Positions 22,240 to 34,109 are shown, numbered from the stretch's first letter. The stretch: 64,000 nucleotides of DNA from Tethya wilhelma (GCA_964030475.1 CAXIPT010000003.1:2347862-2411861); one strand, 5' to 3'. Numbers and translations: made by a program. Notes: generated by a model not told the origin, from the letters alone.

Positions 22240-22495
22240 ATGAATATAGTGGCAGCTGTTTCCATTGACCCACAATAATAATTATCTCTATTCACTATTA
22301 ACTCCATGCAAGTGACCACAACGTTGACTCTACAACTAAAGGAGCTAGCACCAGCTGATTCAATATTGTTTTATACACCAGCCATCCACTTTGATCCTTT
22401 TACATTATACTTATATACATAATTCTGGTACACAAATAAATGTGGCATGTACGTTTCCCTTGAACAACAGAAAGTAGTAACAGGTCTGTGGCAGA
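22240..22495 (-). repeat. Dispersed repeat D, partial copy 3
   Basis: Matches the end of the 35925-37041 copy: GCATGAATA, TGGCAGCTG, CTATTCACT...AACTCCA, CCATCCACTTTGATCCTTTTA, then a GGTCTGTGGC(A/T)GAGCTA end. Confidence 0.65.
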
Positions 22496-22497
22496 GC

Positions 22498-22756
22498 TAG
22501 TACAAAAAACATTAGATATGTAAATCAAACAGGAATGGAAAAAAAGGGAGCAAACAAGATAGGAATGGTTGTCAGATTGAGCGAGTTCATTCCTGTGTCT
22601 ACAATGTCATTGAGCTCAGTAGGGATATGGACATAGGTGACACAGTGAAATGAACTACTCGCGCAATCTGACAACCATTCCTATCTTGTTTGCTCGCTGT
22701 TTTACAATTTGGCCATTCCTATGTTTGATTTACATTTCTAATGTTTTTTGTACTTG
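22498..22756. mobile_element. Inverted-repeat MITE, family E
   Basis: About 259 bp. Left end GTACAAAAAACATTAGA, right end TCTAATGTTTTTTGTAC, with arms extending through TGTAAATCAAACA and a second inner pair (AAACAAGATAGGAATGGTTG and its complement). No coding capacity. Confidence 0.82.
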
Positions 22757-23078
22757 TTTGTTCTATTTTTTTTTGAATAATTGTTTATAATATCAGTGGA
22801 ATAATTATAGTCTTCAGGCTGAGCAGAGAACTTGCCTGGAAACTTGTGATAGCCCGCCTTGACGGTCAATGCGGCCTTTCAGAGAGCTGAAAATCTAAAC
22901 CTCCAAGCAGGCAACGTGATTTGTGTCATAAAGAGTAAAGTAGCAAAAACTTAATGGTAATTACTTAGTTATAGTTCAAGGCTACATCAGTCAGTGATGT
23001 CAGACCTTCAACCATGGCTTGCTATGTGACTTAATTCTCTTAGTCATCAGCTCACTTGCTTATGTACATGGTTGTAAA

Positions 23079-23093
23079 GTATTATTATTATTA

Positions 23094-23126
<33 letters not shown>
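23079..23126. repeat. (ATT)n microsatellite
   Basis: About 15 trinucleotide units with one interruption. Confidence 0.9.
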
Positions 23127-23149
23127 ATGTGTACTGCATGATTGCAACA

Positions 23150-23640
23150 GATTCCAAATAACGCGCACTTGAATGTGGAAAGGGTCGTTAGGCTAGCTAG
23201 CTTATGAATAATGCATAAGTTTAGAAATTAATGGCGGCGCCATATGCAGAGGCTCTTTTCGCCTTGTATCTAGCGACTCAAAGAGAAGCACAAAAAACCG
23301 ATGGCATAAGACAAAGACAGCAAGTTTCCTCGTTCAAGATCAGCTTCTAAAAGTGAATGGTCTTTGAGATATGGCTTGAGAAGATAGAAGAAGAAGAAGA
23401 AGAAGAAGAATAAAAAGAAGATGGAGATAATTAGAGGTTGGGCATACTTTAGTTGGGTACTTTAGCAATGGTTTTAGGCCATGTTTTTGGGCTTATTAGA
23501 AAGAGAAAGAGCTAAATAGTAGCTCAAGAAGCCTTTTAGAGCCAAGTGCTCAGTTTTTGCAGAGTTATTCGCGTGTATATTTGTATAGCGCTAATGGGCC
23601 ATTCGTGCCATATTCCTATGTACCCAGTATATACTACCAT
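23150..23640 (+). repeat. Dispersed repeat R, copy 3
   Basis: Same order of landmarks as the copies at 3.2 and 4.9 kb, including an expanded (GAA)n tract at about 23384-23410 and the end CCATATTCCTATGTACCCAG. No tandem 355-bp units follow here. Confidence 0.72.
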
Positions 23641-23649
23641 ACTGGGAAT

Positions 23650-24900
23650 ACGTACAGTAGTACTTACAATAGGAATAGGCCAACTGTCCCAATGAGATAA
23701 TACAAAATGTTCATGCTTAACTGACTCTCAGGGAAAGATTGCCAAGCCTTTAAGCATGCTTAGAGGCCTCCCTCAGCTTCTGGTAGGAGGCCACAACGGT
23801 TTTCTCTGTGTCTTCTTTTCCTCCTATCTTCCTTTCTAATTGAACGCGATAAGTTCCAGGAGCTAACTTTAACTATATTACTTCACGTTCTTTGATACTG
23901 GTTTCATACCTAAATAAACTTTAGGTATAAAAAAAAATACTGTACTGTAGTCCTGTCCCCAGATACTGCCCCTTCTCCAAGAAGAAAGAGGGTCTGCATG
24001 ATCTTGAGTGAATTCCAGGTTGTGCTAAGACAGCAGTCTTAAAAACATGACTACCAATCAGATTGCAGCATTGAAGTTTCACGTGAAAGTCATAATTTCA
24101 TTTGCATGTCTCACGAGACTTACATAATGTCTCAATTGCAATGACGTATAGAAATATACCTGAATAATTGGGCTATAAATTAATGCCAGGATAGATCAGT
24201 CTACCACTGGTAAGCAATCAGGCATTGATAATCTACCAGACTCTATAGCACTGTGATTGTTTCCTTACTGACACACATACTAGATCAGAGATCTCAGCCC
24301 TCATAAATTCCTAGCTGTGTTTATAACTGCTGACTCACAACAACCAGGAATTTGCTCAATTGACACCAGACTCTTTCTCCCTGGAGAAGGGGTGAAGTCT
24401 GGGGACAAGACTGTAAAAATGTAGTAGGTAAAGGTTCCTTACGTTTTAGAGCACTGCATATTCCTACGTATACACTGCTCATTCTTATAAATTACTACTT
24501 GTACATTCAACACTTAGGTGCATGCATATGGAGGCTAGGCCAGCTAATACACTAGAACTTGGTTGAGTGGCATTAATTGGTGTAGCTGTGGGTAAATTGC
24601 AATGTTACAGAGGGAAGTTTTACTGTTGAGCTGTTTTGTTGAGCCTGATGAGCCTTTTACACCTCTTTCTCTTCCTTACACAACAGTTTCACAGCTTTCA
24701 ACAGTCTGTCTTCAGGGAGCCTGGCTGACTGAGAAACCAGCACCGGAACTATCCACATTGCTTCAGATCACTTTGTTGAAGTTGCAAGCAAGCAGAAGTG
24801 GGAAACTAAGAGATGCTAAACTAGCAAAAGTCCCTGTCACTTTGATTTCAGTTTTAGCCATTAAATTTGATTTTTTTTTTCTCATACCAGGTCCTGCCTA
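23650..24900 (-). repeat. Duplicated block J, copy 1
   Basis: About 1.25 kb matching 37080-38300 in the same orientation. It begins with an inverted repeat C, contains an inner MITE (about 23945-24415; TGTCCCCAGA...CTCCAAG at the left, CTCCCTGGAGAAGGGGTGAAGTCTGGGGACA at the right) and ends with AACCAGCACC...CTAAACTAGCAAAA. The plus-strand frame at 24602-24904 is shared only in broken form by the other copy, so it is not a supported gene. Confidence 0.65.
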
Positions 24901-24904
24901 TTGA

Positions 24905-25620
24905 CTGAAAAAAAGGGCAATGTTCTTCACTGTTGTCTATTATCAGAAGAATTTTTAGAATCTTGAAAAATTCTTTTGAAGTGTGATGGAGTACAGATAT
25001 TATTTGAAGTACAAAGGTACAGGTGTGAGGAGCTAAGCATTTATGTTGTCCAGTCGTTTACTAGTTAAAATCACAATGACTACATCTAGAAAAAAAAATC
25101 AAGTTGAATCTGTGATAACCTATTCTGGGCATTTTCAGCTGGTACCTATTTCTACGACCAGTCAAGTCAAAGACCTCAGCAAAAGTGACAAATTAAATCA
25201 GCCATAATTTCTATGTCTTCGGTGACCTGTATGTATCCAATCCAATCTGATAGGAAATTTAATGGACCGCCTCATGTAAAATCATCACAAGACATCCATA
25301 GCATCAAGAAACATACTATAGTATTATGCCTAATTATTTCCATGATCTCCAAGACAAAACTTGAAAAATGTCACTAAGTTTCAGAGAGATAGATGACTTT
25401 ATGCATAACCGTGTCAGGAGTATTGCAAACGCATGACTTGGTGAATACCACAGTTTTAAATTATTAGTGGTCAATATGCTTCAGTGCAGATTATGACATT
25501 GTTCACCACTCGTTAAGTCACGTGAATTTTATTTTTACAATGACGTTACTTCCAGCTATAAAATTTCTTCCATGTTGAAGATGGAGTCTTGCTAAAAACT
25601 AACAACTTTCGTATATTTCA
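24905..25620. other. No gene seen
   Basis: AT-rich sequence without credible exons or recognised repeats, apart from a CACTCGTT/AAGTCACGTG motif at 25506-25525 that partly recurs inverted near 26727. Confidence 0.5.
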
Positions 25621-25632
25621 AGGCCAGGTATG

Positions 25633-26402
25633 CCATAGATTATATAGACTACGTAACCGGGATTGGTGACTTCTCACGTGAGCAATACATTTTAACAAAC
25701 AATGCATGTCGCTGTTTCTTGTTCACTCACCCAAGTACAGCTGTCATTTATTCACAAAACACTGAGCTGTCTTGGAAGTTAGTATTTTCTGAAGTAAATT
25801 TTCTAGAGATGATTGTTTATGGCAGTTATTTCCTGCCTATTCAAGTATTTCAATTCTGTAACTAGCTGTTTATGTGGCTAAAAGTCAGTCAAGTTGAATA
25901 TTTCTCGAGTATGAGTCCAAAAAAGTACGCTACTTCAGCGGGTGAGTTTGTCATAATTTATCATGTATAATTTTTAGTACTGACTTTTTTTCAAACTTGT
26001 AGGCTCTAATCAACTCTAATCAACTATAGGAGTATCCATTATGTTGCCTTCTATCCAAGCGTTTTGCTTCTGCTGAACAGGACAGTCTAAAACAGCCGTG
26101 CCGTTTAGATATTTTGTTTCATTTTGTACTAAATGGTTCATTTATCATTGTATTATGTCAATAGATTGTAATAATATGACTTCCAATACTTGCCTCTGCT
26201 CTATTTATTTTATGCCTGAACTTTCGTGCAGTCATAGTGTATATGCGTTCTTGGCTCTTTTTGTGTGGGCTATACTAGCCACCAGCTGCATCTTTCACTT
26301 AACAAAACCACGACACTCTTTGTCCAACGACAAAGTACAGGACTATATACTGCTCACGTGAGAAGTCACCAATCCTGGTTACGTAGTCTATATTATCTAT
26401 GG
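25633..26402. mobile_element. TIR element, ~770 bp
   Basis: Ends are inverted repeats of about 57 bp: left arm ATAGATTATATAGACTACGT then GATTGGTGACTTCTCACGTGAGCA; right arm (26345-26402) is the complement with few changes. The inside carries no transposase. The arms share ACTTCTCACGTGA with the nested element at 61.4-62.0 kb. No clear target duplication was found. Confidence 0.78.
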
Positions 26403-26439
26403 GTATGCCAAGTGTTACCTAAACATTATTTTGGTACAA

Positions 26440-26700
26440 ACCCCGAGCTCAAGACCTGTTTCCATGGCAACCAAAATTTATATGAGAATCGAATTACCAT
26501 GTACTTACCACTCCATCTTGATTACTTGTTGCCATGGTGAGATACGAAAGCCTTTCCATTTATTGCACACCTCTCGTCACTGTTTCGGCCCATATCTCAC
26601 CATGGCAACAAGTAATCAAAATGGAGTGGCAAATTTTATGGTAAGTCGATTCTCACATAAAACTTTGGTTGCCATAGAGACTTTTCTTGAGCTCAGCCTA
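26440..26700. mobile_element. Foldback element
   Basis: Nearly the whole 260 bp is an inverted repeat: GAGCTCAAGACCTGTTTCCATGGCAACC at the left against GGTTGCCATAGAGACTTTTCTTGAGCTC at the right, then GAGAATCGA/TCGATTCTC, and an inner arm GTTGCCATGGTGAGATA/TATCTCACCATGGCAAC. The loop is under 60 bp. The GGTTGCCATAG(C)AAC end recurs at 43025 and 46945. Confidence 0.8.
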
Positions 26701-27289
26701 ATTAATTATTCATTAATTCAAAATATTTAACGAGTGGTAAGTCACATGACCAAGATATTGGTGCAAGTATGTTAAGCATCATGCAAAGTCTTTGTACGCA
26801 TGTTTCCATGACAACAGCACTGTCAGTGAGAAAAGTTACAGGCAATACGTGAGTGTCCCGTGCCGTAATGTACTTGAGTATGGCATTCTTTTGGTTTTAC
26901 TACCTTTGAAGTAGCACTGAGTCAAATCTTGTACAGAGGGAAGTCCGTGACATTCGGGGACATATACACGCATGTCTAACTATTTACTATACAAACCTCT
27001 ATGGTACTGATCAGTCTAATTAATCACCAGTGTACCGGAAATAGTATACCGCCTGTACAAATTTATTTGCACACCATATCATTATGACACGGATAATATT
27101 CGGACTAAATTTACATAAATATAGGGATACTCATTTTGGATACTATCTAAAAATTCCTGTTAATCTAGCATCCTTAGCACTTTCAACTAGCTAGTAATTA
27201 ACAAACTGTAGATAGTTTAAATTCGTTTCTAGCTGTATAGAGGCTTTTAAAAAGGGAAAATGGTTAAGTAATAAATTGGTGATACACCC

Positions 27290-27927
27290 TAGCCTCGTTC
27301 CCAGGCTCCTCCTTCGCGAATATTTTCTTCGAAAATAAGGAAGGAGAGAGCCTGGTACAAGTAGTCACGTAAGTGACGTACAGGGTAGACGTCTGGTAGA
27401 CGTGAGTCTACTCAGCATTTCGCGCTTTATCTAAAATGCGTCACGCACGTGTTCCGGTCAGTTGATGTTAGCAAAAATTTTGCGTATCTACGAGCTCTGA
27501 GAGAGCTAGACGTAGAAGACGATGGGAATAGACAAGAAAAAAGCAGCTAGTAGCCTCCAAAGATAGTCCAAGAAGCAACAGATAAATGGCAGTCTCTCTG
27601 AATCAGCATTTTTGGTTCTGTGTCCAGTCTCGATCTTTCAGTCTGACCAAATCAAGGTACAAAATAAAAGCGACGATCACAAACGCTGTTTGGGAAGTAC
27701 ATCTTAACTCTTGGCACACAAGAAATGACTTTGAACAAGCAAATGGTAGTTTTTTCAAGCATTTTTTGTTCTGTTCTGTTCGCGGTCGCTCCCAGGAAAC
27801 TTTCTTTTGCTAACTAACTTGAATTACGTAAAACAGTACGTCACTCATGTGACTACTGGTACCAGGCTCTCTCCTTCCTTATTTTCGAAGAAAATATTCG
27901 TGAAGGAGGAGCCTGGGAACGAGGCTA
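27290..27927. mobile_element. Mutator-like MITE with 9-bp target duplication
   Basis: A 638-bp element bounded by the 9-bp direct repeat GATACACCC (27281-27289 and 27928-27936). Terminal inverted repeats of about 75 bp start TAGCCTCGTTCCCAGGC and run through CTTCGAAAATAAGGAAGGAGA. Length of the repeats and of the target duplication fit the Mutator superfamily, though no transposase is present. Copies or parts lie at 10690-11060 and 61266-62590. Confidence 0.85.
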
Positions 27928-28094
27928 GATACACCCAGCTGTTCACCTTAATTGGGGACGTTTTTGTCTTGGAAGTCACAGCGATTCCTTTGGTGTATGT
28001 TTATGTTCCCTATTTATAGTACAACAAATATACAAAAAATTATTTGTCCAAATAAAATTGTAGAAATTATAGAAAATTTTTTATTGGGTAGTAA

Positions 28095-28833
28095 CACATG
28101 TACAGTAGCAGATCCAGAGGGGTTTCTGTAGTTTCCGTGGAAACCCCCTTTTGGCCAGACCAGCTTACAATTTTTTTGTATAACAAACAACAAAAAGCTA
28201 ACTTATGGACTCTTACAAGTATAAAATACTTAATTTGAGAGCCTTGATAGAGAATTTAGCACAAGAAATATGAGCTATACTCTGTCTGAGCTGAGTTGGC
28301 CATCCGGTTGACCGTCCATGTGTTGAATGCGAAGAATGCGCAGCGCGATAAACAAAGTGCACGTGAGCTCTACGGATGCTCAAAGTAAATGTCACATGAT
28401 TTAAAGGTGAGAGCGAGCATTAATTAGAAAGAACGCTAAACGGCTCGCATAGCTTTGTATGGCGAGTTTTGTTTCTCCAAGTTCCAAGAAGAGCAGTAAA
28501 GCGCTTTTTATATATTTTGTCCGGGTTGGAGAGCTGAGCAGATTCGTCCAAGTCCTGCATTTTCTGTTCGTGAGTTATTTGCACAAAAGTGAGTGCCAAC
28601 TTAGCTCAGACAGAGTTTAGAAAGCTTGGATACTTGAACAAAACAGCTAGCTAGTCAGCTCCTTAGCGCGATCGACGCTTGTTGTAAAGTGCAAAGTTCA
28701 TGGAAGTGGAAAATGGGTGGGGCAGTATCACATAAAATGGGCGTGTTTTAACAAAAGTGGGCATGGCTACACAGAAATTTTTCGCGCGCACCATTGTTAG
28801 AAACCCCCTTTCAATATCCTAGATCCACCACTG
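28095..28833. mobile_element. TIR element starting CAGTAGCAGATCC
   Basis: Left end CAGTAGCAGATCCAGAGG with GGTTTC; right end GAAACCCCCTTT...AGATCCACCACTG. This kind of terminus (CAGTGGCGGATCC type) is common on hAT-like non-autonomous elements. I see no transposase; the minus frame at 28213-28395 is not convincing. Confidence 0.6.
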
Positions 28834-29171
28834 CAATACAGCAAGATGGATATCAGATGTAAGGCACAAGTTGCACTATTTTAGTCCAAGAACGCAAGTA
28901 GTAAGTGATTGTACTTGTCACTGTGAGGCAGTGTGCTTCAAGGCATGTTGGCAGATCATTATCTATGTACCAATGCATCCTCATCAATTGCCACTGAGCA
29001 GAATACATGTCACTGGGTATTCAGTAGATAATGCAAGATTTAAGGGGGAAAAGATGTATTTTGAGGGGTTGAGAACTGGTTTTCGTGGTTCTCATGGTTT
29101 TCAATGATTACTATAATGTCTTTATTTACATAGTAGCTGACAGCCCACGAGGCAATGTTCCTGGGGCTCAG

Positions 29172-29500
29172 TTATATGGCGTGATACCTCTGGTCATATA
29201 TGTCACATTGAATAAATGTGATATTTTTGATATTGCGTGTGACTTTGCAACTCATTGGGGGGCACTTGTCTTTGTCTACTTGTGGCTGCAACAAAGCTAG
29301 TGCAGACTCCATTTGCCGACTTAGAACATCCTCCTCTTCTTGTCTCCTCTCCTCCTGCCTCCTCTTTTCCTCCTCTTGTCTCCTCTCATTCTCCTCTCCT
29401 CTTGTCTCTCCTCCTGCCTCCTCTTTTCCTCTTCTTGTCTCCTCTCCTTGTCTCCTCTCTTCCTCAAGAGTTTTCTGCTCTTCTGGTGTCAACACACCAG
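29172..29500 (-). CDS. Coiled-coil exon, Glu/Arg-rich, unknown gene
   Basis: Minus-strand frame of 107 codons beginning near TPEEQKTLEEERRQGEETRR and continuing as an uninterrupted Glu/Arg/Gln-rich helix (about 60 residues), then DVLSRQMESALALLQPQV. The low complexity comes from CTC/CCT-rich repeats on the plus strand, so it could be a microsatellite-like expansion inside an exon. It may belong with the exons at 29602-30158; between them is a ~50-bp tandem duplication (29533-29605). Function unknown. Confidence 0.4.
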
Positions 29501-29601
29501 CAACTGTGGATTACACATGCCGATATAACTCCAAAGGTAATAACATTTACTCACTGGACTTGATATAACTCCAAAGGTAAAAAACATTTACTCACTGGAC
29601 T

Positions 29602-30158
29602 TCATACCTCGGTATAATTGCTGCAGAATCTCTTTCGGCATTGAGGGGTTATGTAGAATAATAGCACACTTCTTCTTTCCGTTCTTTCTTGGGAGTACTT
29701 TAGTATCTGTACTAGTGTCTCTGAGGAAACCGAGAGACACATTTGTATTCCCCACCTTCTTGAAGTGCTGCTCAGCAATTCTTCATTTGGATGAGTGTAG
29801 TAGGCTGAGGCATCTATTAACTGAATCGCCACAACTTTTATACCACCCTCTGAGTCTCGCGTCACATCTGGCCTCAAAAAACGAAGTACCTGCATGAGTA
29901 GAAGTATAACCTGATATCAAGTTAATCATAAACATATTGTGCCATAACGTTAAATGCAATACTATTGTAACATTGTAAGATATGGATATCATCATAAACG
30001 TAAAACTTATTACCTCGTAAACCTCCAAGTGCTGGATTTCTGGATTTTGGATTTGTGCTTGGAAAATATTCTGTAATAACATTGCTAGAAGGGTGATACA
30101 TCCTTAGGACTTCTGGGATCCAAACAGATGTGGCAAACTGTGATACCTCATCAGAGTA
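29602..30158 (-). CDS. Two possible exons of unknown gene
   Basis: Exon a (about 30011-30158) follows an acceptor (TTATTGTAG|TACTCT), is open throughout (YSDEVSQFATSVW, EVLRMYHPSSNVITEYFPS) and ends at GAG|GTAATA. Exon b (about 29612-29880) follows CATGCAG or ATATCAG. In the frame that fits exon a it reads GTSFFEARCDARLRGWY and stops after about 45 codons; another frame is open for all 90 codons (VLRFLRPDVTRDSEGGIKVV, IQLIDASAYYTHPNEELLSS) and would fit a different frame of exon a. One indel would reconcile them. I do not recognise the protein; it could be transposon-derived. Confidence 0.35.
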
Positions 30159-30159
30159 C

Positions 30160-31905
30160 TACAATAACTACAACTACATAGTTACAACCCTCCTAGTATT
30201 ATATTAATGGGCATTGCTGTATACCAACGTTGTTTAGTTGTGGGAACCCTGAGAACCACGGTAACCGGTTATCGCCACAGGTATATGGTACAAAGTTGTC
30301 TTATATCTTGCATTATATGTAGATTTAGATAGAATATATAAAAAGGTGTTTACGAAGAAATTCTGGAGTGATATTATTTACACAAAAGTATTAAACACAG
30401 CAGGTATACATGGGGACGTTTTTGTCTTGGACAATTTTAAGGCACTTTGTAGATATGTAAAGGTAGCTTATTAACTAACCTTCAAGTTGAGTGAGTGTCC
30501 AGATAACGTTCGGCTCAAAAACCAGATGAGTATGATGGAATGTCAATCTTTCCGCCATTTTGTTTTCAAGTTTTCACGAGTTTACAGGCCTTACACACTT
30601 TTGTTGGTGGTGTAGTCACACTTAGAAATTATATTTCATTTTGCAAACATCATTGTCAGTCTCTCTAGCTGCGTTTGCAGTTAGGTCGTTTTCAGTGACG
30701 TGTACAAAAAAAGGCCATTTTTTCACTCCGGAAGTGGTGACACTGGCAATTAGACTAGAGCGTGCTCATTAGAGCATTTTGGGTAAAACCCTTTTCTCCC
30801 TTCCTATAATTTTCTCAATTGAAAAGGTACGGTGAAAATTACAATCAGCATAGTTTAAGCTTCACAATGATACTACCACTTTGAAAGTTTGAGAGTATTT
30901 TCCTTTGGACATTTTCATAAGAAGATGAATGATGGCAGTGATAGTGAAGATTAACGAGTAAGTCATGGTCTAAACAGTATTTCTCACTCGTAAACTGTAG
31001 TGAATGCATAAGAATTATATTAATTTGGCACCACAGCCCGTAACTACAAGAATTTCCGAATTATTTACATAGATGATGCATGAGTGGGGAGGAATTGATA
31101 GTGATTTCTACATTGGTACTTAACTTTCTCATGGTGTGGATAGACAGACTCTGCTCTCCAGCAGAGTCTCTAGACTGACTAAGTTATGATATCTTGCCAG
31201 TGTATCCTGTATTGTAGAGCATTTATATGATCAGTAATCATTGCTGTCACAAACACCAATTAATAATTTATCATTAATAAATTGAACAGGCACACTGAAT
31301 TTTAATTACTAAATATTCTTATAGTGCTTGAAATGCATGTGACCATCCAAATTTATCTGTTAAGTTGTCACTGGTCATCTCAACGTTGAATTTACAGATT
31401 TTACATCAGACAATACATCTGCTGGGCACCAGGCCACCTCACTGTACAATATAGCACACATGCAATAACATTTTATTATAACAGTTTTTATTATCTATGT
31501 ATTGTCTATGATAATTACTCTACACATAATATCATAATAATATTGACAATGTATGATTATATTTATATATAGCTAGATTAGCAATCACTGTTAATTCCTC
31601 TCTTGTGCATTTACCCAAAGCCTATCATGTCTGATCTAATGGATGTAAATCATGCAATTGAGCAGACTGCATTTCTACTCTAAATTGAGCATATGATCTA
31701 CCTACACTCTAATATAATATGCTCCATGTACTTTTAGGTATTTTTTTGTATTGACTACATGAAATGTGCTTTCAAATGATATATAATTTGTAATATTTCT
31801 GATATAAATAAATGATACAGAATTGTATAGTTGTATAGTTGCATGTTGTTATAATTATTGTGAAACTAGCTTCATCCTATAAACATCAGGAGGAATATAT
31901 CTTGT
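30160..31905. other. No gene seen; AT-rich
   Basis: Contains CCGCCATTTTG at about 30550 and TCCGGAAGTG at about 30727, which could be promoter sites (YY1-like CCGCCATTTTG and ETS-like CCGGAAGT) for a gene reading in either direction, but no first exon could be defined. The rest is low-complexity AT-rich DNA. Confidence 0.45.
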
Positions 31906-31912
31906 GTGGTCA

Positions 31913-32815
31913 ATACACCAGCCAGGAATACCCATTAACAAGAAGCAGTAGAGGCAGAGCAGGTGAAATGTGTTTTACAAATAACTCTATTGCCTAAAAG
32001 TTGTTAGTTAGTCCACACTTTTTGAAACATTCCACAGAGTGTTTGTGGCATTTGTTGCCCGGACTGTTATCCCACATGTGGTGATCTTTGAAGGCCAGCA
32101 TTTTAATCCGGTGTGGAGCAAGGGCAAGGTGCGAAGGTTTGTGGTCAAGAAGCATTCCTAATTCATCAATATTGTAAATTTTAATTACTTAATTCATTAG
32201 GCAATTTTCTTTTGAGTGTTTTCTTTAACAAGTCATAGAATTGATTTAAGTTGGAATCATTAACAGCTTTAACACAACAAGCAGAGAGAGCATCTGCCTT
32301 TCAGGGGGTATCTTTGGCCACCTTTTAAGGAATGGTCCACCAGTCTTTTCTTTTGAAAGCTTCAGAAAATTTACCTTTCTTCTTAATTGTCAAAGAATTT
32401 CTACACCTTCATCTTTACTCTTAGGATAACTTGCTCTGCCCTGCACACAAAACTAGCTCCACCTATACTAAGACCATAATGTGTTAGTCTAGAGCCAGCT
32501 AGCAACACCACTCTTCTCCACATGCTTGTATATAATTGTATAATTATTATGTTGAATATTAGCTATGTAACATACACTCTGGTACAATTCCCTAATCCTC
32601 CATGGTTCAAAGAGACCACGCCTCTACGGTATGTAGACTTCACCAAATATTTCGATGGTAATAAAAGATTAAGGGTGTTGGTGAAAAAAAAACTTATGCG
32701 CTGATGCAATAATACCAACACGTATCCAAACTTTGTCTGCCAATGTTCTATATACAGAATTCTACGAGGATCTTTCACTGTCAATATATACACCAGCCAG
32801 GAATACCCATTAACA
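31913..32815. repeat. 28-bp direct repeats bounding ~0.9 kb
   Basis: The 28 bp around ACACCAGCCAGGAATACCCA are identical at 31913-31940 and 32788-32815. The stretch between contains the DDE transposase fragment at 32045. The repeats could be remnants of a duplicated insertion boundary. Confidence 0.6.
32045..32161 (+). pseudogene. Pogo/jerky-type DDE transposase fragment
   Basis: A short frame AFVARTVIPHVVIFEGQHF, then NPVWSKGKV, matches the region after the first catalytic Asp in DDE_1 (pogo/Tigger/jerky) transposases. It stops after about 38 codons; neighbouring parts are not recognisable. A relic. Confidence 0.45.
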
Positions 32816-32839
32816 TTCCATGGAGTGCAATTATATCAT

Positions 32840-33245
32840 ACGTACGGTAGTACGTATAGTAGGAGTGGGCCGACTGTCCCATTGACACAATACAAAATGT
32901 TCATGCTTATATTATAAACTCTCAGAGAACTTGAAGATAACTAAGCCTTCAAACCTGCATAGAGGCCTCCCTTGGACAGTTTTCTAACTGTATATACCAA
33001 CAAAACTCACAGACACTTCGTAGAGCACTCTTGAGAGAGCACTGGCAAGAAGCCAGAACAGTGCAATTTTGTTTTCTTTCTGACTGACTTACTTGAACAC
33101 GATTTCCAGAGAAACGAAAGACATTGAGCCAACTTTGAGTATACAAAATAACTTGATCTCATCTGTAGTACGTTCTTTGATACTCGCTTGTTGCCTAAAA
33201 GTCAGCAAACAAAACTTTTAGGCAGCTTTGAAATTCTGGTATAAA
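32840..33245 (-). repeat. Dispersed repeat C, inverted copy
   Basis: Begins with the palindromic CGTACGGTAGTACGTA, then AGTAGGAGTGGGCCGACTGTCCC, and ends near CCTAAAAGTCAGCAAACAAA. Diverged in the centre from the 37.1 kb copy. Confidence 0.65.
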
Positions 33246-33405
33246 ATTCTATACTGTAATGTAGACATTTTATGTGGGTAAAGGTCGTCAATAGACCACA
33301 TGGTTTGCACGCATGCGCATTCAATGTTACTGCAAGCACACCGGCTTTTCTTGAGACTGTAAGCTTAATGCAATTGAACACCTTAGTGTTGAAAAAAGTG
33401 CATGA

Positions 33406-33775
33406 ACAAGTAGTAAAAATTTTGTAAAAAATAAGCAGTGTAGGAATGGGTAGTGCTCTAAAAAGCAATGAAACAAGGCAAGACTCGGAACTCCGGCACA
33501 TGACTACTTCATTTTTTTTGCCTAAGTCTCATAATCTCACATAGGTTTTATACGTACCTGCATGCTTGCTGTTATTTCATCCCCATTGCAAACCATGTAG
33601 CTGAAGATTGTATGACTATATATTGACCAAAATAATGAGCTGGGGCATGCATATGTCCAGCTAAGTGACTGAAATGAAGTAGTCATGTGCCGGAGTTCCG
33701 AGTCTTGCCTTGTTTCATTGCTTTTTAGAGCAATACCCATTCCTACACTGCTTATTTTTTACAAAATTTTTAGAG
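33406..33775. mobile_element. MITE family A, near-complete copy
   Basis: Left arm ACAAGTAGTAAAAATTTTG to TCCGGCACATGACTACTTC; right arm from GAAGTAGTCATGTGCCGGAG to ACAAAATTTTTA, after which the last bases are lost. The arms agree with each other better than with other copies (GACTCGGAACTCC and complement), showing arm-matched divergence. Confidence 0.8.
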
Positions 33776-34109
33776 CAATGAAACAAGTCTATTTATATCT
33801 CGCATAAAATTTTATCAACATACTTGCAAGTGTCTTTGAAAACGAATTAACTCAACTATTGTAACTCTCACTATATCCATATGCTCACAAACAAAAACTG
33901 TATCATTATTTCTATGCACTTTCTCAAGTCTTCGGCACATGCATTGTCCCCAACTCTAGCTCATACGTTACTGTGTACCTACATCCTATAATTATGCTTG
34001 TTACTTTTATATCTAAATTAATCAAGTGATTGCTTGCATTGACTCATGAGCCAAATGGCTGACAATTATCATTGAACGATGGAATTCGAACTTGCATGCA
34101 ATTTACTCA

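Noticed and set aside
29218..29568. Plus-strand Ser/Leu/Cys-rich frames
   Set aside because: Antisense of the CTC-rich tract; low complexity and no splice support. The minus-strand coiled coil is preferred, though still uncertain.
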